Below are positions 11,640 to 22,159 of a stretch of DNA of 64,000 nt, piece after piece. Each line of letters starts with the position of its first letter. Within the stretch, counting starts at the first letter, position 1. The position numbers and the translations under genes are program-made. The DNA lies in assembly GCA_033060915.1 (NCBI GenBank), contig CM065382.1:515001-579000 (forward strand). The letters are read 5' to 3'. Source of the stretch: Euryodendron excelsum (Eukaryota > Streptophyta > Magnoliopsida > Ericales > Pentaphylacaceae). Below the pieces are notes generated by a model, which saw only the letters and a list, made by a program, of their open reading frames with translations, searched no databases and was not told the origin of the DNA.

Positions 11640-12096
11640 AATAATTATACTTTATCTCCTTAGGTTTGAGCTAAAATCATATGGTCTTACTACAGTTTAA
11701 AAGTAAATACATGACTCTCCTGTGATTTCGACTTATTTACCATATGCGTGGAAATCGTTAGATTTAACGGAAATTCTATTATAGAAATATTTTCGTCATT
11801 TTATATCTTCAAATTAGAATATCAAAAAGACGATTTGATAAAATAACAAAAATAAAATTCTTAGAAAGATAACTACTCATTTTCGCATAAAAAAGTCAAA
11901 TCGTCTTTTTTATGTTTTAACTTAGAAAAATAAAATGACAAAAATACTCTTATAACAAATTTTTCGTTAAATCTAACTGGTTTCAATCATTTTATAGATA
12001 AGTTCAAACCACAAGAAGATTATGTATTTATTTTTAAACCACATAAGAGTCATCTAATTTTGGTTTAAACCATAAGAGGGACAAAATGTAATTATT
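11640..12096. mobile_element. Foldback/MITE-like element with long imperfect terminal inverted repeats
   Basis: The left end AATAATTATACTTTATCTCC and the right end (...GGGACAAAATGTAATTATT) are inverted copies. The complementarity continues inwards over most of the 457 bp: for example, TTAGATTTAACG near 11760 pairs with CGTTAAATCTAA near 11967, and AAGACGATTTGA near 11827 pairs with TCAAATCGTCTT near 11896. No coding capacity is seen. I could not recognise a clear target-site duplication. Confidence 0.6.
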
Positions 12097-13412
12097 CCTA
12101 AAAATTTCAACAAAAGTAACTATAATATAAAAATAATATACCCAAACCCTGAATCCAATCAATTCGGGTTTGGCCCGGATTCAATTTGGTCACTTTTTTG
12201 GTAATTAACATTTGATTTGTTTAGTCTGCTCATATTTTTGAGTTCAAGCCTTAGATCCCTTTTTCTATTCCTGAAGTAGATATAATGATGTATTTGTAAT
12301 GTGTGGAGAAAAAAACTAAAACCTCCTCTGCATATCATTCATGTTGAAGGCTTGGAGTCATTACTAATCTAGAAGAACCAGAAATATAAATACACTATAC
12401 CAAACAAACTCTTTAGACTTATTAACATTGGTTAACCAGATTAAGGTAACATAAATGTTAGGAGGTCATAAATTTATTATTATTTGTTTGTTTTATCAAC
12501 AAAAGGAGGCTATTAATGTTAATGACCTTGTATACATAAACATATGGCCTTGTATCCACGACTCCACATGGCATCAGCTTTTGGAGACAGGACGTCAACT
12601 CAAGCATATAGTTTGATGACCGCCATCGCAATTTAGATTTCTTTTTAACCATAATTTCCTTTTGTCTTGGCGAAAGAGATTCTTATTGTGTTGTATATGT
12701 GACACTACATTAATTTGTAATATCTTAAAATCATGTTATTAATTAACATTTGCTCTCCCTTAATTCTTGGCCTGCAACTCAAATCCCTTTCTTTTTTCTT
12801 ATTTTTATATGGTTCTACTATTAACTTGGATTCATTACTCTCCCTCCCTCTCTGTCTTTTATTTTTTGCATTCTTTTTTCTTTTTTATTTAATTTATTTT
12901 GGTCATAAATGGATTAACAGTATTCAATTTTTGAAAGAAGTAACTAACTTTTGTTCATCACTATAAGTTCACATTGTAAAACAAAACTCGGCTCTAAAAG
13001 ATTCAATGGCCATAATTTTGGATATCTTAAAATTGTGAGGAGCATAAGTGTCAATATTTCTTTCTTGTGTTGTGTTAAAAATGGAGGATTAGTTGTGAAA
13101 AGGAGGAGAGTGGTAGGCATATCACTCGCCTTTCACATGTTATATTATCTTATATTAATTATTTCACTTATATATTTTTTTCCTCAACGCCTTGCACTTG
13201 CTTATCGATTTTCATTTTTTTTCACAATTATGATTGGAAAATTCCATTTTTTATTTATTTATTACCTATATTTCTAAGAAACACAATTTATAAATTAAAT
13301 TATAATAAAAAGAGAGAGGAGAAATCCTTAGCTCCTAATGTAAATCCAAGGGTAAAACGATAAAAGATATAGTAATTGGAAATCAACTAAAAGTGACAAT
13401 ACCTTCAGTTAA
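12097..13412. other. AT-rich intergenic DNA, no gene recognised
   Basis: Low-complexity AT-rich sequence. Open stretches at 12733-12966 and 12951-13277 encode only hydrophobic low-complexity peptides of the kind expected from T-rich DNA. A pyrimidine-rich run lies near 12835-12895. Confidence 0.6.
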
Positions 13413-13437
13413 TGCGGTGAGCGTGGATCGAACACGC

Positions 13438-13480
<43 letters not shown>

Positions 13481-13485
13481 CCCGC
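13413..13485 (-). tRNA. tRNA-Phe (GAA), nuclear type
   Basis: This is a complete 73-nt cloverleaf on the minus strand. The acceptor stem GCGGGGA pairs with TCACCGC (one G-T pair), the D arm is GCTC...GAGC, the anticodon loop CTGAAGA carries GAA, and the T arm is GCGTG-TTCGATC-CACGC with discriminator A. No intron is present. A plant-type CAA motif lies just upstream (CAGCAACAT before the first base), and a TTTT terminator lies about 20 nt downstream (13392-13389). It closely resembles the nuclear, not organellar, plant tRNA-Phe. Confidence 0.97.
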
Positions 13486-13570
13486 ATGTTGCTGTAAATC
13501 GATCATTTATTATTAATTCTATAATAGTAATTGAGCATCCATTCACATTGCGAGCCGTTCCAATTGTATT
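13486..13570. promoter_or_regulatory. Short head-to-head spacer between tRNA-Phe and the predicted COX17 leader exon
   Basis: About 85 bp separates the 5' end of the minus-strand tRNA from the predicted plus-strand COX17 5' exon. It must hold the tRNA upstream CAA motif and probably the core promoter of the COX17 transcript. The transcription start was inferred, not observed. Confidence 0.35.
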
Positions 13571-15000
13571 CTCCTTCGCTCTAGGGTTTGTTGTCGTTTC
13601 TTCATCTGACTTCCTTTCGTTCGTTCTTTGTTTGGACCAAATACAGAGCAAACTGTTCGATAAATTGTAAGAGATCATCCATATATATCCCGGACCGTAA
13701 GTACTCTAACCAATCCTCTATATTTTGTTCTCTCTCTCTCATTGACGCTTTCTTTGGGGTTTTACTTTTGTTGCAATTTTTGGCTGTTATTGCTTTCTCT
13801 TTTTGCTGTATCGTGTAACCTTGAGTGAATACTACTTTGTAGAAGCTACGGGTGATTTCTTTGTAAATGATTTTGTGCGTTTTAGTAATTTGATATTATC
13901 GTTTTGTTTTAGACATTTGAGGCAACCCAACGATCCTATTGATTCTTGAATAGAATCTGCAATTTCTTCTTATAATTTCTTCCAAGAAATTGTCCCGCTC
14001 TTAAGTTCATATCTGACAAATTTGAAAGGTTTTTTGCCCGTGATATAGGTCTGACATAGGTGTGGGTAACAATCTTCTCGTGCTTCTCTAGTTTTGAGCT
14101 GCTCAGTACTTAACATCAGAATGGCTCACCAAACAAGAATAAGAAGAAAACAGAATAAATTCATCCCACATAGTAAACACAGAGAGAGAGAGAGAGAGAG
14201 GACCTCCTCTTGTTTATTTTCTCTGTGTTTTATACATCTAAAAACTTCATACTCTGCAAGAGTGATTGTAAACATCTCTTGCGCACCTCCTTCGACATCT
14301 TGTTGAACTCATTATCATACCAATGTCGTGCCCCATATTTTCTCTAGTTTTATACCTTTTGTTGGGCAAAATGCGTTCATGCCATTGGAGGACTACGTTT
14401 TGCAGAAAAAAGGGTTTAATTTTGAAAGCCGCTTATCTTAGTACATCAAGCAAACAGTTGAGAATATTTTAAAAAGGTTCATGTGAAATGACTGCATTCA
14501 TATGTATTAAGTAGGACTCATCAGAAGGTGGATGGTCCCGAGTCTCCCGATGATTTTATACTAATGTGGCAACACTTGGTGTGTGATAAGGATATGTGGG
14601 CTTTGTACTTTATTGGCCACCATTCCTAGAGAGGCGCTTGCAGCACTCAAACATGACACATTATGTGAGCATTTTTATGACCAGTGTATATACAAGTCTG
14701 AAATTAATCTCCAAGGCCTAAAATCTAGCTTAAGGAAATCAAAATGTACATATTCAAATACGTATATCTATCAAATATAGCTGTTCTTTTGGTGACACAT
14801 TTTACTGATAATCCATGTGGCTTTTCTTGTAAGCTCTTGAAAACCGTAACACTTTGCATTTTGAGTTTACTTATCAGAAAGTAAATACACACACGTTGCA
14901 TTTTGAGCCTCCACAGTTCAAATTCTTTGTTTTGATCATCTTGAACTCTATCCTTGTGCTTGTCTCATCTCGTTCGCTGCCATGATTGTCCTGTAGGCGG

Positions 15001-15420
15001 GGGGCGGAACTAGAATTTCGTTCTTGGGGGTGCCAAAATAAAACACAATTTTTTTTTACCTATTGATATAATTATTATATACTAAAGTTTGCTTTACACG
15101 TATTTTTAAATTCAAGCACTAGAAATATATTAGAATGCTAGATTAAATTTCTATATGAAAAATTATAAACCAACTTCTATTGGGTAGAAAAATAAGGAGA
15201 AAAATACAAACTAATTGTTTCTCAGACAAAAATTAGGTAGAAGCCACAATCCACTATATAAAAGTTTTAAAAAAATTTATTAGATTAGAGCCTTAAAAAG
15301 AGTTTTAAATTGTAGGGGGTGCCGGAGGAATAGATATTTACTAGACTTATACATATATACATTACATATAAGAGGTTCCAACAAAAGCGGCACCCCCCAA
15401 GTAAAGTGTAGTTCGGCCCC
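15001..15420. mobile_element. MITE-like element with terminal inverted repeats
   Basis: The left terminus GGGGCGGAACTAGAATTT and the right terminus, read inversely as GGGGCCGAACTACACTTT, are inverted copies. Both are followed inward by CTTGGGGG(G)TGCC. The interior of about 420 bp is AT-rich and non-coding. This is a non-autonomous DNA transposon type common in plant introns. The superfamily is not assigned, and the flanks show no clean duplication. Confidence 0.65.
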
Positions 15421-16107
15421 TGGCTATAGGGAAGATGGGTGGAAAGAAGGCATCTATGTAGACCACAACCCTTAAAATTAATTCCCTAAAAATGTTAGTC
15501 TCTATAAGAACTTAGCGCTCGGCTGGGTCACAATAAAGTGTTGCTTTTGTGAGAAATGTTTATTGTTGTAAAGAATGCAGGTTTTTTGCTTCATTTGAGA
15601 CATATTTTACATTGTTTAAATGGCCATTTTGTACTAAAATGGGGGTAAAAGTTAAAGCAACAAAAGTTATTTTGGGATGGAGTTAGACTCTTTCTCTCTC
15701 TCTTTAATAATGTAAGTGTGATCTCTCAATATACAGTTATCACATATTAAATTTTGGTTTCAATGAACTCCAATGGCAGAAAACATGAAACAAAATTGTA
15801 TTTGGTTTTAGGATTCAATATCATGCTAGAAAAATTTCTTTTCATAGTTGCATGAGGGCTTATAGGAGATGGATATATTTAGATTCTTTTTATGCCTTAA
15901 AGGTATTAATGAAAAAGGAGGGATTTGGAAAGAATGCAACATAGACGGAATGCCTTAAATTTTAATAAAGCGCATGGCCCTATAGAGAGCTGATGCTTAG
16001 AAAAGTATTCTGTAGTCTGCGTCATATGGACAGTGATATAATGCTTTTTTACTTTTCTCTGCTTACTTTGCAATTCATTTGCATCCTTGGGAACGATAGA
16101 CGATGGA

Positions 16108-16452
16108 GGTCGGAAATTTGGATGCCGAAAGTCTAGAAACTCACCCCTCAGTGATGCTTTACACACTAGTTTTTTGTTTTTGTTTTTTTTTTTGAATGTG
16201 ACTGACACATTAAGCATGGCTGCATGGGTTGGTTTTTCCTTCTATACATTGGTCTACTTTTGCATACTTCCTTTGCTTTTTTGGTCGGAAATTTGGATGC
16301 CGAAAGTCTACAAACTCACCCCTCAGTGATGCTTTGCACGCTAGTTTTTTGTTTTTTTTTGTTTTGAATGTGACTGACACATTAAGCATGGCTGCATGGG
16401 TTGGTTTTTCCTTCAATACATAGGTCTACTTTTGCATACTTCCTTTGCTTTT
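16108..16452 (+). repeat. Tandem duplication, two copies with a 175-bp offset
   Basis: Copy 1 (16108-16282) and copy 2 (16283 to about 16452) both start GGTCGGAAATTTGGATGCCG and end near CATACTTCCTTTGCTTTTTT, with only scattered substitutions and poly-T length changes. It lies at the 3' end of the COX17 leader intron, ending about 140 bp before the acceptor. The high similarity implies a recent duplication. Confidence 0.9.
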
Positions 16453-16606
16453 TTCTTCTGTATATTGTCTAGCTTCACGAATCAAGCGTTGAGGGGTTGT
16501 TTACCTTCCGAGTATTTGTTATGTTAGGGTGTTCATTCATTTTTCTGTCCTCCTGCACTTGCCAATTAACTTTATAATCTTCTATATTCTCCAGGTACTT
16601 GTGAAA

Positions 16607-16849
16607 ATGGGTGGGCTGCCAATTCAAAACCCATCTTCGGTCTTAGCATTGTCAGGGACACAAAAAGATGAAGGGCCCACCATCACAGCATATGGGGCAG
16701 ATACGAAGCCGAAGAAGAAGATCTGCTGCGCTTGCCCTGACACTAAGAAACTGAGAGATGAATGCATTGTGGAGCATGGGGAAGCTGCCTGTTCAAAATG
16801 GATTGAGGCTCACCTTAAATGCCTTCGTGCTGAAGGGTTTAAGGTTTGA
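16607..16849 (+). CDS. COX17: COX17 copper chaperone for cytochrome c oxidase
   Basis: This single coding exon encodes 80 aa. COX17 is a small soluble protein of the mitochondrial intermembrane space that passes Cu(I) to SCO1 and COX11 for insertion into cytochrome c oxidase. Visible features are the adjacent copper-binding cysteines C40-C41 in [13 protein letters not shown] and the twin CX9C motif (C43/C53 and C62/C72), which forms the coiled-coil-helix-coiled-coil-helix fold imported by the MIA40 disulfide relay. Length and C-terminus ([10 protein letters not shown]) are normal for plant COX17. The ATG at 16607 was chosen because [11 protein letters not shown] is the expected plant N-terminus; the open frame upstream is interrupted by a splice acceptor ending at 16594. 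No defects are seen. Confidence 0.96.
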   Translation: MGGLPIQNPSSVLALSGTQKDEGPTITAYGADTKPKKKICCACPDTKKLRDECIVEHGEAACSKWIEAHLKCLRAEGFKV

Positions 16850-17789
16850 GAATTGTGGAGAGAGAGCCAACTCGACAAAAAATGGAAGATGATTCGGTTT
16901 TGTAGAACGTCCCATACGTTTGTTTTAGAGGGTTGTACAATGCAATAGATAATATCAGTTCCATGGAATTTAGGAGTGAGTCATCAAGGAAGGGCAGCTT
17001 TTCTTGACTCTATATGGAAATTAAATGTTTGTTTACTTCTTTTATTTTGAAATTATACGTGCCCTGGCCTAAGTTAGCAGGACCTTTTTTTTTTTTTTAT
17101 GCTAAATTAACAGGTCTCCATTTTAATTCGCCAGTTCCACCATCCATATGATGAGTTCTCTTATTGATTAGCATATTTAGAGCATAGAATACGATGGTGG
17201 TGCCTCATTAATTCTACAAGATCGATGGATGAAATGAGGGTGATAATGGATCAAGTTTTGATTGAAAGGTCATTTTCTTATTTTAAGAGCGGGGATAACT
17301 AAAGGGTGATATAGACAAATTTGTGAGATAGCGTAAGCAGGCTACCTCTGATAATCATCATATAATAAAGGGAAGAAAAAACTGTGAGACAAATATTTAA
17401 TTTAGGGACAAGTTATTACAAACTACCGCCATCAAAATTTACCTGGACTTTTTTTTTTCGGTGGCTAAGGGGTCCCTTTTTTTAATTTTATTTTCCCGTG
17501 GCTAAGAGGCTTCATTCAAGTACACTCCAGTTGTCGGTTCATTTATTTATTTGGGCCTTCGTAGGGAGGGTAGGGTAGGGTAGGAGACGTGTTGAAGTTG
17601 GGCATAATGCGGTTGTTTATTTATTTTTCATTCGATTGATTTCTTCACCCCTGTCTGTATCCGTGGGCCGCTTTCTATTTCTCTGTCTTCCACGCCCAAC
17701 CTTCCTTCTGTCGCGGTCTCTCGCTGTGAGTTGGGATTTTATTCATTCGGCGTTGAATAAAGGAAAGGCATTGATACAGACGCAAAAAG
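16850..17789 (+). other. COX17 3' region and ATG8 upstream region
   Basis: This holds the presumed 3' UTR of COX17 and the promoter and 5' UTR of ATG8. A short GTAGG-type repeat lies at 17560-17583. No further gene was recognised. Confidence 0.5.
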
Positions 17790-20216
17790 ATGGGGAAGAT
17801 GAGGTCTTTCAAAGAAGAGTTCACATTCGGTTTGTTTGGCTCCTCCTCTTTATTTACCGTTTTTCTTTATTCTCCGACCTATACTCTGAAATCTTCTCCT
17901 CACCCCCCTTCTCTCTTTTTTTCCCCTCCATCTTTACTTTCTTTCTTTCATTTGAAATTAATCAAAAAAAAATTTTAAATTGCAGAGGAACGATTCGAGG
18001 AATCTCAAGATATGGTCGCCAAATATCCTGATCGACTCCCCGTAAGTCCCCCACGAATCGATCCTCAATTGTTTGATCCTTCCTTTCTTTTTCTCCGAAC
18101 TCTATGTTCAATTTTTGTTTTTTTGTCTCTACTTTCCTTTCCTGTCGTAATTTCGACCTAGTTAGCCTTTTATTGTTGTTAGTTGTTTATACATTAAGGG
18201 GTTCGATACTGTTAGTATCTGAGTTCTCATCTTTTTTATTTTTTATTTTTATTTTGGTGAGATTCATAGCACGGTATCACACTATTCCTGAAACTCTTTC
18301 AGGGTGTTTTATGCCTTTTGTTTCTGTGTGTATGATTATATACTTTAAACAAAGAGCTAAATTGTCTTTGGGGGTTGGGGTTTTATCTCTTGGAAAGGTA
18401 TTCTTTAACTTGGCTTGTCCTTTACAGAAAACCCGTCTGATTCATGGAATCTGTTTTGGTAACATTTCTGAAGTAATTATTTTGCTTTTGTTACCTCAAT
18501 TTGCTATTAAAATCGGGATTAATCACTTCCCAAAGTAACTGGCTCTGTCACTTGAGTTATCACTATGTATGAAGAAGTTAAGCATTGGGTTAATGTTGTT
18601 ATTTTGCAGGTGGTGGTTGAAAGGTATTCTAAGACTGACCTCCCTCATATGGAAAAGAAAAAGTAAGTCCTACATTCACTTGACTTCCCAAAGAATATAC
18701 TTCTATGGAGTAGTGTTCTTGTTACGTTATCTCTGATCAGTTATCCGTAGATGAATTCCCTTATGACTTTATGTTCCCTACCTCCTTTTGTATATGGATA
18801 AAACTTCTAATGTCAAATCATTCACTCTATTGGCTAAATTACAGGATTAAATACATCCCTGCTCAGCTTTTCTTAATCCATTCTTCTTTAGGTTATGAAT
18901 TGTTGTTTTCAGGGTCATGGCCAACTAATTTGTCCAATTTCAGCAACAACTCTTTTAATAGATGAGCACAGTTTTTTTTTCTCAGTGATTAGATTATGGA
19001 AGTTGGGACGGTAGTCAAATTTGAATGACAAATATAAGTTTGGTTTTTACTTATGTGCAGAACTTTCATGCATGCAAGCCTGTATTAAGCCTCATAGCCA
19101 TGTGTAGGACCTAAACCCTTTTTTTCTTCATCCAAATGGTCTTAGTCTGAAATGTAGGTGTAACTTTAAGAGTGTCTTTCATTGATCATTTTAATGCAAC
19201 ATGTCTGTTTAGCTGAGTGACCCAGAAGTGGTAAATTTTAGGTTGCTCTTTAATGGGGTTTTCTACAATTTCGCATGCCCTTCTAGCCTTATTATTATCA
19301 TCACGCCCTAAACACAACCTAATCCCATCGACCAGTACACCACTCACAGTGTGCTGTATTAGCAGGTTATGTGCCTGTACAACAATAGTTGTTTCAGATA
19401 TTCTGTATTTGTTTCATGTGAGCAAGGGTGCTCCAGTATGTAAAGGGAGGTCGTTGTCCATGTAGTAGCAGAAGTCACATTTTATCACGCATTTTGTGGG
19501 ATGATTTTTTTAACTGCTGATCGACTGAGACCAGTCTCACCTATTGTTAACAGCTGTTGCATACCCTTGTCACTACTTACATAATGTAATTGATTATTGG
19601 TCTCATACACTATTTAAGGTTGGCATGGTAAAAGAATTCTGATTTGACATAAAAGGTTGCTTTGGAACATATTATCATATTTAAATGATTTCCTTGGAGT
19701 AGTGGAGTAGCCAGTAATTGAACTCATATCTGGGTTCGTGGAAATACTGAGTTTTTTTTCAATTGAGTAGACAATTGACATAGTTGAGCTCAAAGTCCAA
19801 GTCATTTTTCTTGTTCTCATTTCTCATTTTTAAGGAGGTTGATCTAGCTTAGTTTAAATCATTATCTCTGTTTCTGATTCTCTGTTAACAATAGGTACCT
19901 TGTACCCCGAGACATGTCTGTTGGGCAATTCATTCACATCCTGAGTGGCAGGCTTCATCTGGCTCCTGGAAAAGCGCTCTTTGTATTTGTGAAGAATACT
20001 TTACCTCAAACATGTAAACTTGCTACTAATCCTTTGCATATATCTTCGGATTTTTATTTTTTTGTGCTTTGTCCTATAGCATATGCTGATTTGTTTTTAA
20101 CATGATTATCTGCAGCAAGTTTGATGGAATCTGTCTATGAATCCTTCAGGGATGAGGATGGGTTCCTTTATATGTGCTACAGCAGTGAGAAAACATTCGG
20201 TTGTGCTAATTGCTAA
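17790..20216 (+). CDS. ATG8: ATG8 autophagy ubiquitin-like protein (clade II, ATG8h/i type)
   Basis: The five coding exons are 17790-17829, 17986-18041, 18610-18662, 19895-20013 and 20116-20216; all introns are GT-AG and the frame closes to 122 aa. ATG8 is conjugated to phosphatidylethanolamine on autophagosome membranes and recruits cargo receptors. Visible features are the N-terminal helix (SFKEEFTF), [14 protein letters not shown], the LIR-docking core around [52 protein letters not shown] and the conjugation glycine G118. The GKALFVFV and [11 protein letters not shown] wording fits the clade II (h/i) subtype. Four residues (CANC) follow the glycine, so cleavage by ATG4 would be needed, whereas Arabidopsis ATG8h/i end at the glycine. 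The start at 17790 gives MGKMRSF; an internal Met at codon 4 is an alternative. Confidence 0.95.
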
Positions 20217-22159
20217 AGTCCCAAACATGTCGATACTCCTCTTTGTAAATTCTCTATTAATTTGCTTCCATTGTGAACTGATATTTGGAGCATAATGCGA
20301 TATGTGTAGTATATGTGTCTGAACTAAACTTCTGCACATTGTCATCCATTCTGTAAAATTCGTGGGAGACAGGAAATGATGTTCTGTAAAAAGCGGTATC
20401 CTAGCAGCAGCTGACATTGCCTCATATTAGTGCAGTTGCTTTCTATATACAAGAATTACTTGGCCGGACGACAAAGTCTATTAGGTGCCATGTGACGTAG
20501 AAATAGGGGAACAGGGAACAAGGTACCATAGTTGGATATAAGGGAGAAACATTGCAAAGTCGAGGAAGAAAGAGAGCGGGAAACGAAATGGAAGGGGGTA
20601 ACAGAATACAATCCTATCTGATCGTTATGTTTGAGGCCCTCCAGCCTTAGTCGCGCCCCTTCATCTAAGGGGTCATCATCTAAGGGGTAATGTATCAGCT
20701 CGTGCCTGAACCCTAATATTTTCTATTGTGCTCTATTGACTTCTCCTGTAGATGCGGGAAACGATATGTGAACGCTAATATTTTCTATTATGCTCTATTG
20801 ACTTATCCTATAGACGCTAGAAATTGATCGGGAAACGATTTGGAAACGTGAATTGAGGTTTAAAAAAATTATAAAAAACAGAAAATGATAGATCATGTAA
20901 AATAGGATATTTATAATATATATATTAAAAATCCTAAAAAAGTAATATGAAGTATTTAAAATACTTTTATGATAAAGCAAATATTACTACTACACAATAT
21001 CTACTTTTTTTTATAGAAAAAATTATATATTATTGTTAAATATTAAAATTTGCGAGTGAAAAATACTACAAACTATGATAAACAAATTTTTTTTAGAGTT
21101 TTTACAATATCTTTAATAGTTTTCTAGAAAAGTTTTTCTTAAAAATTGATAAGAGTTTTATCTAGTTCTGGAGGTGAGTTTCTTAGGAAGTAGGTTTTCT
21201 CAGAATTGTTTTCTAGAAAAGTCGGGTGGGACTATACCCACAGTCCTCTTGGCTATATAATTCTCAAGACAAATGAGTTTTAAGTAAAGAATGTCAAGTA
21301 AAGAAAAATAAATATATAAAATTCCAATTTCTATTTATAAGATATTTAATGTTGGGAAGAGAAAGGAAAAGTAAAATAGAAACTTTTCCTAGAAGTAAAA
21401 TAGTTTCATCTGCGCTACAAGTTACTCCAACAAGGAGAAACTCAACCCCTAGAGAGTTTAGCTTGCAAGAGATTGTGGAAAAGCAGCTACAATTGGAGGC
21501 TTGACTTGTAGTATTGTGAGCTCCGGCATACAAAGGGTCTGATCTGACTCTGATCTCAAGGTTCTAACTTACAAGGAACGAACCCCCCTCCCACTGGAGG
21601 GTGTAGCCTGGCTTAGGCCCGCCTTTGTACACAAGAGGGAAAAAAAATTGGATACTGTTATTAACTTTTTCCTCGAATCCTTTAATGTAAAAAGTGTAGA
21701 TTTCTATCACGAAAGAAGTTGAGTCATGGCACTTTCCAGACGAGCCCAACTCTCTCTCAATTAACTGGGAATAAAAATAAAAAAATAAAAACTGGAGATT
21801 TAACGGAATGGACACCATACTTCGATGCTATGCATACATTAAAAAGAAAAATAACTACCAATATCTGGACAACCCAACTTGTGCCTATTTTCTTCCAAAA
21901 TAAACAGCTATAATCATCAAATAGATATTCCCTTGATGGAGTCACGTATTTGGCCCATTTAAGGCAACGCTGTAAATCCATTGCCTAAGCACACTGCCAA
22001 TTGGATAAAGCCAGCTCGACTTGGAAATATTTGTCAAAAACCCTGGAGTGAAGAAGGGAGGCGAGGCAAGGCAAGGCAAGGCAAGTATCCATATATGTAA
22101 TTAAATACCAACTTAATCATAAATTGCTGGCACCTTTTCGCAATTGAGAATGCACTCTA
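20217..22159. other. Convergent intergenic region between ATG8 and HEL2-like gene
   Basis: The 3' ends of both genes face this AT-rich stretch. An imperfect duplication of about 64 bp lies at about 20711-20835 (CTAATATTTTCTATT...GCTCTATTGACTT in both copies). A GGCAA pentanucleotide repeat lies at about 22062-22084. No coding gene is recognised. Confidence 0.55.

Larger units (their letters stand above)
13571..16594 (+). other. COX17: Predicted COX17 5' leader exon and leader intron
   Basis: A leader exon is predicted at about 13571-13696, ending at a strong donor (ACC|GTAAGT, GT at 13697). The acceptor TTCTCCAG ends at 16594, 12 nt before the COX17 start codon. The roughly 2.9 kb between would be one leader intron. 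A long leader intron is known for plant COX17 genes. The intron carries a MITE-like insertion (15001-15420) and a tandem duplication (16108-16452). Extra leader exons cannot be excluded without transcript data. Confidence 0.5.

Noticed and set aside
12733..13277. Hydrophobic ORFs that could be membrane proteins
   Set aside because: Low-complexity Phe/Leu-rich translation of T-rich DNA, with no family pattern.
13451..13678. 75-aa minus ORF ending near the tRNA
   Set aside because: It overlaps the tRNA-Phe gene and the predicted COX17 leader on the opposite strand, with no recognisable domain.
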